A stretch of DNA of 64,000 bases from Thermococcus radiotolerans (lineage in GTDB: Archaea > Methanobacteriota_B > Thermococci > Thermococcales > Thermococcaceae): positions 1,550,001 through 1,614,000 of the forward strand of contig NZ_CP015106.1 of assembly GCF_002214565.1 (NCBI RefSeq). Reading direction: 5' to 3'. Positions 52,651 to 61,903 of this stretch are shown one piece after another (positions within the stretch are counted from its first letter, which is position 1; every line of letters starts with the position of its first letter). The notes under the pieces are model-generated. The model saw nothing but the letters and a program-made list of their open reading frames with translations. It searched no databases and had not been told where the DNA came from. The position numbers and the translations under genes were made by a program.

Positions 52651-52701
52651 GATTTGGCTAGTGTTATAAAATTGACATTGTTTATAATGAGGTGGGAAAC
52701 T

Positions 52702-54513
52702 ATGAAAAGGCATCTTGCCGTAGCTCTGGTGGCTCTTCTGCTGGTAAGCCTCTGGAGCTTTGCCTCCGTACGCGCTGAGGACTTTCCCCGAAATGAAACG
52801 ATATACACGGCCAACAGCGCTCCCCCGGCCAGCGCCAATCCCTTCCAGGGCGGCAACATTATCGGCATAGACGGTCTCGTCTTCGAGCCTCTCTTCATGC
52901 TGAACTTCATGACTACTGAACTCAAGCCTTGGCTCGCCGAGTACGGGAAGTGGATAGACAGCACCACCTATGAGGTGAAGCTCCGCGAGGGAACGAGGTG
53001 GCAGGATGGGAAGCCCTTAACCGCCGAGGACGTGAAGTTCTCCTTCGAGTACTACGAAAAGCTTGGCCTGAAGAAGTTCGAGGGCCTGAGCGAAATCAAG
53101 GTCGTTGACGACAGGACCGTCCGCTTTGTCTTCTCAGGCCAGCCCAACGTGTGGGTCTGGGACCAGAACCTCTACTCCGTTCTCATAATACCGAAGCACA
53201 TCTTCGAGAACCTCGACCCCGAGAAGGTCAAGACCATGACCTTCACGGGCGACGACAAGAAATACCTCGTCGGTTCTGGTGCCTACAAGCTTAAGGAGGT
53301 CGTGGAGCAGCAGAAGTCAATCCTCGAGAGGAACGAGGACTGGTGGGGGGCGAAGTACTTCAACAAGCCCGCCGCCAAGTACATCATCCAGCTCTACGTT
53401 TCGAGCAACGATCAGGCAGCAAACATGTTCCTCAAGGGAGACCTCGACGTTGCCACCTACTACCTCGACATAGCCGAGCTCAAGAAGCAGAACCCCAACA
53501 TCGTCAGCTGGCTCGACAAGGAGCCCTACTTCCCGCCGGTCGTTCCGGTGGTTCTCTACTTCAACACCCAGCGCGAGCCCATGAACATGCCCGCCTTCAG
53601 GAAGGCCATAGCGATGGCCATCAACCCGGAGCAGATCGTCCAGCAGGGACCGATAAGCGCGGTTCCGGACCAGACCCCGCTCGGACCCATCATGCAGGGC
53701 TGGAAGGACAAGATCGGCGCCAAGGACATCATCAACGAGTACGGCTGGAAGTACGGCGACCTCCAGGATGCCATGAAGATACTCGACCAGCTTGGCATCA
53801 AGGACACCGACGGTGACGGCATCAGGGAGTACAACGGAAAGCCCGTTGAGCTGCACTTCGTCACCTGCTCTGGCTGTTCCGACTGGATACAGGCGGGCGA
53901 GATAATCGCCAACCAGCTCAAGCCCCTCGGAATAAAGGTGGTCATCGACAAGGGTGACTGGACCAACTTCTTCATGCAGAAGCTCAACAGCGGCGACTTC
54001 GACCTCGCGCTCCACTGGGCCGGAACCTTCAAGCCCGACCCCTACAGCGTCTACTACAACCTCATGTACTACAAGAACGAAACCGACAAGGGCGGCGCCA
54101 ACTTCGGCAACTATCACAACGAGAGGGTCAACGAGCTGCTCCAGAAGCTCGCAGCGACGCCCAATCAGGACGAGCAGATAAAGTACCTCAAGGAGCTCAC
54201 GCAGATATGGCTCCAGGACGTCCCTGCGGTTCCAGTTTACACCGGAACCGTCTTCTACGAGGCTAACACCCAGTACTGGAAGAACTGGCCCAACGAGAAG
54301 AACCCCTACGGCGTTCCGATCTTCTGGCCCGGCTTTGGAACCTGGGGTACCGCGCTGGCGATGCTCGGAGTTCAGCCCGCCCAGGCGCCGACCACAACCA
54401 CTAGCAGCCCGAGCGGAACCACGACTACAACCGGTGGCGGAGGTAGCACCTGCGGTCCGGCCGCCTTGATTCTACTGGCGGCGGTGCCTCTCCTTCTGAG
54501 GAGGAGGCGCTGA
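52702..54513 (+). CDS. Extracellular solute-binding protein (family 5), CGP-CTERM anchored
   Basis: ATG 52702 (603 residues) follows GAGGTGG; upstream TTG codons give an unlikely start. A Sec signal (MKRHLAVALVALLLVSLWSF then VRAED) leads to an OppA/DppA-type binding protein (GSGAYKLKEVVEQQKSILERN, YVSSNDQAANMFLKGDLDVA). Near the end, a Thr/Ser/Gly linker leads to CGPAALILLAAVPLLLRRRR, a CGP-CTERM sorting tail found in Thermococcales surface proteins. It is the first gene of the importer operon and probably binds chitobiose or related oligosaccharides. Confidence 0.9.
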   Translation: MKRHLAVALVALLLVSLWSFASVRAEDFPRNETIYTANSAPPASANPFQGGNIIGIDGLVFEPLFMLNFMTTELKPWLAEYGKWIDSTTYEVKLREGTRWQDGKPLTAEDVKFSFEYYEKLGLKKFEGLSEIKVVDDRTVRFVFSGQPNVWVWDQNLYSVLIIPKHIFENLDPEKVKTMTFTGDDKKYLVGSGAYKLKEVVEQQKSILERNEDWWGAKYFNKPAAKYIIQLYVSSNDQAANMFLKGDLDVATYYLDIAELKKQNPNIVSWLDKEPYFPPVVPVVLYFNTQREPMNMPAFRKAIAMAINPEQIVQQGPISAVPDQTPLGPIMQGWKDKIGAKDIINEYGWKYGDLQDAMKILDQLGIKDTDGDGIREYNGKPVELHFVTCSGCSDWIQAGEIIANQLKPLGIKVVIDKGDWTNFFMQKLNSGDFDLALHWAGTFKPDPYSVYYNLMYYKNETDKGGANFGNYHNERVNELLQKLAATPNQDEQIKYLKELTQIWLQDVPAVPVYTGTVFYEANTQYWKNWPNEKNPYGVPIFWPGFGTWGTALAMLGVQPAQAPTTTTSSPSGTTTTTGGGGSTCGPAALILLAAVPLLLRRRR

Positions 54514-54558
54514 TACCTTTTTCTTCCTTTTGACGATTTATAATCGGGAGGGAAAGCA

Positions 54559-55551
54559 ATGGGGTTCAGGAAGTATCTCGCCAGGAAAACCTTCGTTTAC
54601 GCGATAACTTTCCTGTTCGCGGTCACGCTTAACTGGCTCCTGCCCAGGCTCATGCCGGGCAACCCTATAGAGGCTATGATAGAATCCAACCTCAACCTCG
54701 CCCCCGGCGAGAAGGAGATACTGATTAAATTCTACGAGGAGCTTTACGGGCTCAACGAGCCCCTCTGGAGGCAGTTCGTGAACTTCTGGGTCAGGCTCTT
54801 CCACGGGGATTTGGGTTACAGCCTCCTCTACAAGGCCCCCGTGTGGGATTTAATCAGGCATGCCCTTCCCTATGATATCGCCATCCTCCTCCCGGCCATA
54901 GCGCTCAGCTGGCTGGTCGGAAACTGGCTGGGCGCGATAGCGGGTAAGAATAAGAGGTACGACCGCTACATGATGCCCATCTTCTACTTCCTTGCGAGCA
55001 TGCCATACTTCTGGTTCGCCATGCTCCTCGTCTACTTCATCGGGGTCAAGGCCGGCTGGCTCCCCTACCAGGGCGCCTACGACCCCTCCCTGCTCCCTAG
55101 CTTCTCGTGGGAGTTCATAAAGAGCTTCATCTCCCACTGGATACTCCCCTTCCTGAGCCTGTTCATAGTCATGATCGGCAGCTGGGCCATAGGAATGCGC
55201 AACATGATAATCTACGAGCTTGAGGCAGACTACGTCCGCTACCTTGAGGCGCTCGGCGCGAGCGAGAAGCTGATGACTCGGCATGCCTACAGGAACGCCA
55301 TCCTGCCCCAGGTTACCGGCCTGGCGCTTCAGCTCGGCCTGATGGTTGCCGGGGCGATAGCGACGGAGATAGTCTTCAACTACCCGGGAATAGGCATACT
55401 CCTAATGAACGCGGCGCTGAGCCAGGACTACTTCCTGCTTCAGGGGGCCTTCCTCATGGTCGTGGTCTCGGTTCTCGCGGCGAACTTTGTCATAGACATA
55501 GTCTACGCCTTCATCGACCCGCGCGTCAGGACGAGCTACACGGAGGGTTGA
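54559..55551 (+). CDS. ABC transporter permease (DppB/OppB-like)
   Basis: A 330-residue membrane protein with six helices. The cytoplasmic coupling motif near residue 230 (EADYVRYLEALGASEKLMTRHAYRNAILP) is typical of BPD-type permeases of peptide and oligosaccharide importers. It should pair with the next permease in the membrane. Its own operon position, after the binding protein and before the second permease and two ATPases, defines a complete Opp/Dpp importer, here presumably for chitin oligosaccharides. Confidence 0.9.
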   Translation: MGFRKYLARKTFVYAITFLFAVTLNWLLPRLMPGNPIEAMIESNLNLAPGEKEILIKFYEELYGLNEPLWRQFVNFWVRLFHGDLGYSLLYKAPVWDLIRHALPYDIAILLPAIALSWLVGNWLGAIAGKNKRYDRYMMPIFYFLASMPYFWFAMLLVYFIGVKAGWLPYQGAYDPSLLPSFSWEFIKSFISHWILPFLSLFIVMIGSWAIGMRNMIIYELEADYVRYLEALGASEKLMTRHAYRNAILPQVTGLALQLGLMVAGAIATEIVFNYPGIGILLMNAALSQDYFLLQGAFLMVVVSVLAANFVIDIVYAFIDPRVRTSYTEG

Positions 55552-55553
55552 AG

Positions 55554-56492
55554 ATGGCCAGGGAGAGCAAGCTCTACAAGTTCAAACTCGCAATGAGGAA
55601 CAACAAGTTCCGCTTCGGCTTCGGGGTACTCCTGTTCTTCGTGGTATTCGCCATAATCGGCCCCCTGTTCACGGTGTTCTCAAGCGATGGCCTCTACTAC
55701 GAGACCATACCCGGAACAAACATCACTGTGGCGACGTACTCCACCAAGACCCTTCCGCCGATGACGCGGGAGGTGCTCACGACCTACACCGGCAGGCAGG
55801 TGGAGGTTCTCCACATCCTTGGAACGGACAAGCTCGGAAAGGACCTCTATGCTCTCCTCGTCTACGGTCTGAGGACCAGCCTCTGGGTGGCGGTGCTGGC
55901 GGCTGTGATTGGAACCGCACTCGGAATCACAATAGGCTTCATCGCGGGCTACAAGGGCGGACTGACCGACGAGCTGCTCATGATGTTCGTCAACATAATG
56001 CTGGTCATCCCGTCGATAGTGCTCCTAATACTGGTCGCGGCCTATCTCGAAGCCAGAAGCCCCGAGGTTCAGGCGGTTATCATAGGTCTAACCGGCTGGC
56101 CCTGGGTTGCAAGAGCCGTTCGCTCCCAGACCCTCTCGCTGAAGAACCGCGAGTTCGTGAACCTGGCGAGGATAGTCGGCCTAAGCGACCTCAGGATAAT
56201 CTTCGAGGAGATAATGCCCAACATGATTTCCTACATCTTCATGGTCGGAATCCTGCAGTTCAGCGGCGCGATACTCGCCTCGGCGACGCTCGACTTCATA
56301 GGCCTCGGCCCAACGACGGCGGTATCGCTGGGAACGATACTCCAGAAGGCGATAGCCCACAATGCCCTCCAGTTCGGCTGGTGGTGGTGGTTCATCCCGC
56401 CCGGGCTGATAATCACCCTCATCATCACGGCGTTGTTTTTCATCAACCTGGGCATGGAAGAGGTGTTCAATCCGAGGCTGAGGAGGGAATGA
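55554..56492 (+). CDS. ABC transporter permease (DppC/OppC-like)
   Basis: ATG 55554 (312 residues; TTG 55548 would add two). One N-terminal helix, a periplasm-like external loop of about 60 residues, then five helices. LGTDKLGKDLYALLVYGLRTSL and EFVNLARIVGLSDLRIIFEEIMPN are characteristic of the DppC partner. Starts directly after the first permease and is followed within 2 bases by the ATPase genes. Confidence 0.9.
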   Translation: MARESKLYKFKLAMRNNKFRFGFGVLLFFVVFAIIGPLFTVFSSDGLYYETIPGTNITVATYSTKTLPPMTREVLTTYTGRQVEVLHILGTDKLGKDLYALLVYGLRTSLWVAVLAAVIGTALGITIGFIAGYKGGLTDELLMMFVNIMLVIPSIVLLILVAAYLEARSPEVQAVIIGLTGWPWVARAVRSQTLSLKNREFVNLARIVGLSDLRIIFEEIMPNMISYIFMVGILQFSGAILASATLDFIGLGPTTAVSLGTILQKAIAHNALQFGWWWWFIPPGLIITLIITALFFINLGMEEVFNPRLRRE

Positions 56493-56493
56493 C

Positions 56494-57459
56494 ATGCTCA
56501 CCGTTGAGAACCTTAAAATTTACTACGTAACCCCCGTCGGTCACGTAAAGGCCGTTGACGGCGTCAGCTTTGATGTCAAGGAGGGGGAGGTCTTCGGCAT
56601 AGCCGGCGAGAGTGGCTGCGGGAAATCAACCCTCGTGCACTCCCTCATCCTCAGGAAGCCGCCGATGGTTCACATGGGTGGAAAGGCGCTCTTCAAGGGC
56701 AGGGACCTGATGAGGCTGAGCGAGGAGGAGGCGAGGAGGATACGATACAGCGAACTCTCAATAATCCCCCAGTACGCGATGAACGCCCTCAACCCGACCA
56801 AGAAAATCAGGGACATAGTCTGGGATCTGGCGAGGGAACACGGCCACACGGACAGAGAAGAGGTCGAGACGCTCCTCCGCGAGAGGCTGACGATGGTGAA
56901 GCTCAGTCCCAATGTGGCGAACATGTACCCCGTCGAGCTGAGCGGTGGAATGCGCCAGCGCGCCACCATGGTCGTCTCAACGCTCCTCAACCCGGATTTG
57001 CTCATAGCTGACGAGATAACCTCTGCCTTGGACGTCACGACCCAGCGCGTCGTCATTGAACTCCTCCATCACTTCATGGAGGAGGGCATAGTCAAGTCGA
57101 TAATCTTCGTCACCCACGACCTGGCGATACTCGACAAGATAGCCGACAGGATAATGGTGATGTACGCGGGTAAGGTCGTCGAAATAGGCCCCACAGAGGA
57201 GATAATCAACAACCCGGTTCATCCATACACCCGGCTTCTCCTCAACTCCCTGCCGAGGATGGGCGTGCAGTACAAGCGGCAGAAGCTGAGTGGCATTCCC
57301 GGCTACCCGATAAGCCTGCTCAACCCACCGAAGGGCTGCCGCTTCCACACCCGCTGTCCCTACGCCCTCGAGAAGTGCCCCAGCGAGGAACCGCCGCTCC
57401 TGAGCGTTGGCAGGGACCACTACGTTGCCTGTCACGTCGCCGGGGGTGAGGGCCAATGA
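56494..57459 (+). CDS. ABC transporter ATP-binding protein (DppD/OppD-like)
   Basis: A 321-residue ATPase. Walker A GESGCGKST (about 34-42), signature LSGGMRQRA (about 149-157), Walker B LLIADEITSALD and the H-loop VTHDLA are all intact. The C-terminal extension ends with the oligopeptide-type motif (PKGCRFHTRCPYALEKCPSEEP), whose cysteines in Opp/Dpp ATPases bind an Fe-S cluster. It energises import with the following ATPase, to which it is linked by a 4-base overlap. Confidence 0.92.
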   Translation: MLTVENLKIYYVTPVGHVKAVDGVSFDVKEGEVFGIAGESGCGKSTLVHSLILRKPPMVHMGGKALFKGRDLMRLSEEEARRIRYSELSIIPQYAMNALNPTKKIRDIVWDLAREHGHTDREEVETLLRERLTMVKLSPNVANMYPVELSGGMRQRATMVVSTLLNPDLLIADEITSALDVTTQRVVIELLHHFMEEGIVKSIIFVTHDLAILDKIADRIMVMYAGKVVEIGPTEEIINNPVHPYTRLLLNSLPRMGVQYKRQKLSGIPGYPISLLNPPKGCRFHTRCPYALEKCPSEEPPLLSVGRDHYVACHVAGGEGQ

Positions 57460-58418
57460 GTCTCCTCAAGGTCGAGAGGCTGACTAAGATATTCCGCTCC
57501 GGTCTCGTCGGCGGCTTTGAAATTCGAGCCGTTGACGACGTCAGCTTCGAGATTAAACCCGGGGAGATAGTTTCCCTGGTCGGCGAGAGCGGGAGCGGAA
57601 AGACCACGGTCGGAAAGCTCATCCTCAGGCTGATAAAGCCCACCTCCGGAAGGATACTCTTCGAGGGCCGGGATATAACCGAGCTGAGCAAGAAGCAGCT
57701 GAGGAGGGAGTACTACAAGGACGTCCAGGCGGTGTTCCAGGACCCCTTTGCGAGCTTCAATCCCCTCCACGAGATCGACAGGGCCTTTGACCTGGTCTTT
57801 CGATCGTTCTTCCCGGACGTTGGTCGGGACGAGCGTGACGAGATGATAAACGACGCGCTGACCCAGGTCGGCCTGAATCCGAGCGAGGTACGCGGCAAGT
57901 ACCCGCACCAGCTCAGTGGTGGGCAACTGCAGCGCATACTCATAGCCAGGGCCCTCCTCGTGAAGCCGAAACTCCTAATAGCCGACGAGGCGGTTTCAAT
58001 GCTTGACGCCTCAACGAGGATTGACATCCTCAACCTCCTCGGCGACTTCAGGGACAGGTACGACACCTCGGTTCTCTTCGTCACGCATGACCTGGCGCTC
58101 GGCTATTACATCAGCGACTCGACGATAATCATGTACCGCGGAACCATCGTCGAGATGGGGGACACGGAGAAGGTGTTCCACAACCCGCTTCATCCGTATA
58201 CGCAGATGCTCCTGGAGAGCGTCCCTGATTTGAACGTCAAGTGGGAGTTCAGGGGGATCGAGCCCGAGAAGGAGGAGCGCGGCATCTACGAGATAGCCGG
58301 CTGCCGCTACGCGCCGAGGTGTCCGAAGGTTAAGGACGTCTGTTTCAAGGTCCGCCCCGAGCTCCGCGAGGTCGAGAAGAACCACTGGGTCGCCTGTCAT
58401 CTCTACGGGGGTGGTTGA
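57456..58418 (+). CDS. ABC transporter ATP-binding protein (DppF/OppF-like)
   Basis: A 320-residue ATPase, partner of the preceding one. Walker A GESGSGKTT, signature LSGGQLQRI, Walker B LLIADEAVSMLD and VTHDLA are intact; the C-terminus has CRYAPRCPKVKDVCFKVRPE, again the Cys motif of this subfamily. The stop is immediately followed by the glmD start. Confidence 0.92.
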   Translation: MSLLKVERLTKIFRSGLVGGFEIRAVDDVSFEIKPGEIVSLVGESGSGKTTVGKLILRLIKPTSGRILFEGRDITELSKKQLRREYYKDVQAVFQDPFASFNPLHEIDRAFDLVFRSFFPDVGRDERDEMINDALTQVGLNPSEVRGKYPHQLSGGQLQRILIARALLVKPKLLIADEAVSMLDASTRIDILNLLGDFRDRYDTSVLFVTHDLALGYYISDSTIIMYRGTIVEMGDTEKVFHNPLHPYTQMLLESVPDLNVKWEFRGIEPEKEERGIYEIAGCRYAPRCPKVKDVCFKVRPELREVEKNHWVACHLYGGG

Positions 58419-59399
58419 ATGCACGCGACGCTGAGGGAGATACGGAAAACCCCAGAAGGGATACTCACCGCCCAGAGGGCCTTCGAGGACTTCGTAACAT
58501 CTCACGACTTTCGGTTACCGAGGGAGATAGTTTACACTGGTTGCGGCAGCTCGCACTTCCTGTCGCAGCCGCTGGCCATGGCAACCACCCGCCTCGGGGG
58601 CAGGGGGCTCAGCGCCCCCTGCTCCGAACTTCTTTATTCGCGTGAATGGTATCCGATAGGAAACCCTGAACTTCTCGTCGCCATATCGCGCTCTGGCGAG
58701 ACAACCGAGGCGGTTAAGGCCCTTAACACGCTCGACGTTCCCAGGTTCGCCCTCACCGCCTACGAGAGCACCCTGTCGAGAGAAGCCGACCACGCCCTAA
58801 TCGTCCCGGCCCACGAGGAGAGCGTCGTCATGACCCACTCCTTCACGGCCTTCTACTTCGCATTCCTGCAGCTTCTCCTCCATTCGTACGGGTGGGAAAC
58901 CTACGACGCGGAACTCGTCTCATCGCTAACGAAGGAAGTCCTGCGGAGCGAGGACTACATCAGGGAAATCGTTAGCGACTTCGACTTCAGAAACGTCATC
59001 TTCCTCGGCTCGGGGATACTCTATCCCGTGGCACTTGAGGCCATGCTGAAGATGAAGGAGATGGCCCTCTTCTGGAGCGAGGCCTATCAGACCTTTGAGG
59101 TCAGGCACGGCTTCAAGTCCATAGCAGACGAAGGAACCCTCGTAGTTCTGCTCGTGGACGAGCCCCTCGACTGGCACGAAAAACTCACGGAGGAATTCCA
59201 GGGGCAAAAAGCAAGGGTTCTCACCGTTGGAAGGCGCGACACTGGGGCAGATTACTTTATCGAGGTTCCGGAGCTGAGTCCACCGACCAACGTGGTTCTC
59301 TACCTGCCTGTTATCCAGCTCCTCGCCTACTACAAGGCCGTTGGGCGCGGACTCAATCCGGACAGGCCGAGGTTTCTGAGCAAGGTGGTGAAGTGGTGA
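58419..59399 (+). CDS. glmD: Glucosamine-6-phosphate deaminase, SIS-domain type
   Basis: A 326-residue protein of the SIS (sugar isomerase) family: [16 protein letters not shown] (about 41-56), the phosphosugar-binding [16 protein letters not shown] (about 88-103) and the second SIS domain [37 protein letters not shown]. This is the archaeal GlmD type, unlike the NagB fold of bacteria. It converts glucosamine 6-phosphate to fructose 6-phosphate and ammonia, the last step before glycolysis. Reads on directly from the importer genes. Confidence 0.9.
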   Translation: MHATLREIRKTPEGILTAQRAFEDFVTSHDFRLPREIVYTGCGSSHFLSQPLAMATTRLGGRGLSAPCSELLYSREWYPIGNPELLVAISRSGETTEAVKALNTLDVPRFALTAYESTLSREADHALIVPAHEESVVMTHSFTAFYFAFLQLLLHSYGWETYDAELVSSLTKEVLRSEDYIREIVSDFDFRNVIFLGSGILYPVALEAMLKMKEMALFWSEAYQTFEVRHGFKSIADEGTLVVLLVDEPLDWHEKLTEEFQGQKARVLTVGRRDTGADYFIEVPELSPPTNVVLYLPVIQLLAYYKAVGRGLNPDRPRFLSKVVKW

Positions 59400-61753
59400 T
59401 GGTTATGAAGGTTGGGCACGACGGCAGGGTTTACCTTATCGATGGCGAGAGGGTGGTGATCTACGGCGGAACGCTCCAGTTCTTCCGCGTTCCGAGGAGA
59501 CATTGGCGCGACAGGCTGGAAAAAATGAAGAGGCACGGCCTCAACACCGTCGATACCTACGTCGCCTGGAACTGGCACGAGCCCGCGAAGGGTAATCTCG
59601 ACTTCACCGGGGAGACGAGCCCGGAGAGAGACCTGGTGGGCTTCCTTGAGCTGGTTCAAGAGATGGAGATGTACGCCATCGTCAGGCCCGGCCCGTACAT
59701 CTGCGGCGAGTGGAGGAACGGCGGAATCCCCAACTGGCTCATCAACGAGCACCCCGAGATACTCGCCAGGGGGCCGGACGGGGACCTGCCGCGGGACATC
59801 TATTATCCACCCATCACGTACCTGCATCCGACTTATTTGGAGGCCGTCTCGGAGTGGTATGATGCGGTCCTGCCGGTAATTCAGGACTACCTCCACACCA
59901 ACGGCGGGCCTATAATAAGCGTCTCGATCGATGACGAGCCCTCATACTGGGAAACGATATTCCAGCCGTTCCTCACCGATTACAACGATGTCGTCGTTAA
60001 ACCCGGCGGCTTCTGGGAGGGATGGCTCAGAGAGAACTACTCCCTTGAGACGCTCGCGGAGCGGTACGGGGAAGAAATCTCGGACTACGGTGAGGTTAAA
60101 CCCCCGACCGACCCATCGGAGCCCCTCACAAAGCTCCTCGACTGGCACCGCTTCAAGATATGGATGACCAACCGCTACGTCGAGACCCTCTACGACCACC
60201 TGAGGCGCTACGTTGATGTCCCGATAAGCATACTCGACCCCTACCTCCTCCTGGTGGCGTGGAAACACTTCTACCGCCACGTGAGAGAGAGGAACCTCGA
60301 TATTCACCTCTGGACGGAGTTCTGGTACTCCTTCTACCGCTCCTTCGACTTCAAAGAGGACAGGCTCGGGCACATCTATTACAAGACCGGAATCTACCGC
60401 TTCTACCAGAAAAAACTCGGAACGCCGCCGCTGAGTATAGAGACCCAGGTCTCGCTGGCCCACACAATAGAGCCGGACGAGGCCGAGCTGCTCTACGCCC
60501 TTCTTCCGGCCCTCGGAATCCACAACATCAACTACTACCTCTACGCCGGCGGAGAGAATCCCGAAGGCTACGAGTCGCACAACGGAATAAGCTGGGACGT
60601 TTACTCGCCGATAGGCCTTGATGGAACTGAGAGACCGCACGTCGAGCCGATTAAATGGCTCGGCGAGTTCCTGAGGGGTAACCCCGGTTTCGTGGAAAGC
60701 CGGCTCAAGCCGAGGGTCGCCTTCGGGGGCTACGAACCCTACGAGCCCCTCGCGGTGTGGGGGCTTAGAGGCAACCTCAAGGAGAGCGTCAACCTCAACG
60801 AGTACCTCTTCGGCGAGCGTGGGCTTTTGACGCTCCTGGCGATGAGCAACGTGCCTTTCGACGTCCTTGACCTTGAGGAGGCGACCGTCGAGGAGATGTT
60901 AGCGTACGACCAGCTATGGGTCTACAGCCTCGATTTCATGGCTAAGGACGTTCAGAACAAGCTGGTAGAGTTCGTTGAGCGAGGCGGAAATCTTGTGGTC
61001 CTCCCGATGCTCCCCTATCTTGACGAGAACATGAAGCCGTACTCCGCCCTAGCAGACTATCTCGGCGTTGAGGTTGAGTTTGCAGAGGCGAGGGACAACT
61101 TCAGGCTCATCCCCTTCGTCAGCGTCTCCTCGGACGGGATTGACAGGATGGTAACCAGGAATGTTGCTAGGGAAGTCAGGGGTGGAACGCCGGTAGCCTT
61201 CGCCAACGGCAAGCCCGTCGGGGCGCTCGTTCGGAAGGGAAGGGGAAGCGCGATAGTGCTCGGCTTCAGGCTCCAGTACTTCAGCAGCCACCACGACCTC
61301 CACAGAAAGTTCGTTGATAAACTGCTGGCCCTTCAGGGTGTTACAAGAGATTTTGAGGTCACAGATAGCGACATGATAGCGATTCCCCGGGGGAACTATC
61401 TAGTTCTCGCCAATCCGCGCGGCCACAGGGTATTTGGGAAGGTCAGGTACAGAGGAATCGAGGTTCCAAAGCTCATGGATGGAATAGAGATGAAAAAGCG
61501 TGGCGTTCTCTTCCTGCCCTTCGGGGTCAGATACGGCGACGTTGAGGTCGTTTACTCCACGGCGACCGTTCTCGGCAGGAACGGCGACGTGCTTCGCCTC
61601 CGCAACCATCTCTCCGGCTTAAGTGAGGTGGCGCTGAGAAACGTTGAGGACGTCAGGGTCGTCGGCGGTAAAATCGTGGACGAGTCCCTCTCGGATGGTG
61701 TTCTTACCATAGTGGTCGAGCACAGGCCTGGGAACTTTGAGCTGGAGTTCTGA
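59399..61753 (+). CDS. glmA: Exo-beta-D-glucosaminidase, GH35
   Basis: The product is about 784 residues; ATG 59399 overlaps the glmD stop (TGATG), ATG 59405 is an alternative. YGGTLQFFRVPRRHWRDRLEKMKRHGLNTVDTYVAWNWHEP is the GH35 N-terminal signature (only in part quoted here as family marks GLNTVDTYVAWNWHEP). Likely catalytic glutamates lie in ISVSIDDEPSYWE and SIETQVSLAH. Thermococcus GlmA (TK1754 from memory) has the same length and cuts glucosamine from the non-reducing end of deacetylated chitobiose. It is the last gene of the operon; a T-rich stretch follows at about 61765-61780. Confidence 0.9.
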   Translation: MVMKVGHDGRVYLIDGERVVIYGGTLQFFRVPRRHWRDRLEKMKRHGLNTVDTYVAWNWHEPAKGNLDFTGETSPERDLVGFLELVQEMEMYAIVRPGPYICGEWRNGGIPNWLINEHPEILARGPDGDLPRDIYYPPITYLHPTYLEAVSEWYDAVLPVIQDYLHTNGGPIISVSIDDEPSYWETIFQPFLTDYNDVVVKPGGFWEGWLRENYSLETLAERYGEEISDYGEVKPPTDPSEPLTKLLDWHRFKIWMTNRYVETLYDHLRRYVDVPISILDPYLLLVAWKHFYRHVRERNLDIHLWTEFWYSFYRSFDFKEDRLGHIYYKTGIYRFYQKKLGTPPLSIETQVSLAHTIEPDEAELLYALLPALGIHNINYYLYAGGENPEGYESHNGISWDVYSPIGLDGTERPHVEPIKWLGEFLRGNPGFVESRLKPRVAFGGYEPYEPLAVWGLRGNLKESVNLNEYLFGERGLLTLLAMSNVPFDVLDLEEATVEEMLAYDQLWVYSLDFMAKDVQNKLVEFVERGGNLVVLPMLPYLDENMKPYSALADYLGVEVEFAEARDNFRLIPFVSVSSDGIDRMVTRNVAREVRGGTPVAFANGKPVGALVRKGRGSAIVLGFRLQYFSSHHDLHRKFVDKLLALQGVTRDFEVTDSDMIAIPRGNYLVLANPRGHRVFGKVRYRGIEVPKLMDGIEMKKRGVLFLPFGVRYGDVEVVYSTATVLGRNGDVLRLRNHLSGLSEVALRNVEDVRVVGGKIVDESLSDGVLTIVVEHRPGNFELEF

Positions 61754-61787
61754 CTCCGCTGCCTTCTTCACTATTTTTGGGCAACCG

Positions 61788-61793
61788 TTTTAA
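61788..61793 (+). promoter_or_regulatory. TATA-like box of first C/D RNA
   Basis: TTTTAA, 31 bases before box C of the first guide RNA, at the distance expected for a start site just ahead of the RNA. Confidence 0.5.
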
Positions 61794-61815
61794 GCCCCTG
61801 CGAGAACTTGGGAAC

Positions 61816-61871
61816 GCGATGATGAGTGATGGGCGAACCGATGGATGAGGAAGGAAAGGTGATCTCTGAGC
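61816..61871 (+). ncRNA. Predicted C/D box guide RNA (23S A-loop region target)
   Basis: Box C ATGATGA at 61819-61825, a 12-base guide 61826-61837, box D' CCGA (one base from CTGA) at 61838-61841, box C' ATGAGGA (one base from consensus) at 61845-61851, a 14-base guide 61852-61865 and box D CTGA at 61866-61869. The first guide is complementary to GUUCGCCCAUUA-like 23S sequence beside the A-loop (11 pairs with one G-U, from my memory of archaeal 23S), which would direct methylation to the C about E. coli 2558. I could not assign a good target to the second guide. Two terminal base pairs can form. Confidence 0.6.
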
Positions 61872-61877
61872 AAACCC

Positions 61878-61883
61878 TTTTAA
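61878..61883 (+). promoter_or_regulatory. TATA-like box of second C/D RNA
   Basis: TTTTAA, 30 bases before box C of the second guide RNA; nearly the same spacing as in the first unit. Confidence 0.5.
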
Positions 61884-61903
61884 GGCCCATCTCCAACCTT
61901 TTT

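Noticed and set aside
53317-54117. 266-codon minus-strand frame inside the solute-binding protein gene
   Set aside because: Valine/Leu/Glu-rich mirror of the real coding frame, without ribosome site or motif.
61852-61865. Match of the second guide of the first C/D RNA to the 3' end of 16S rRNA (GAUCACCU)
   Set aside because: Only 8 paired bases, and methylation inside the anti-Shine-Dalgarno would be unexpected; kept as orphan guide.
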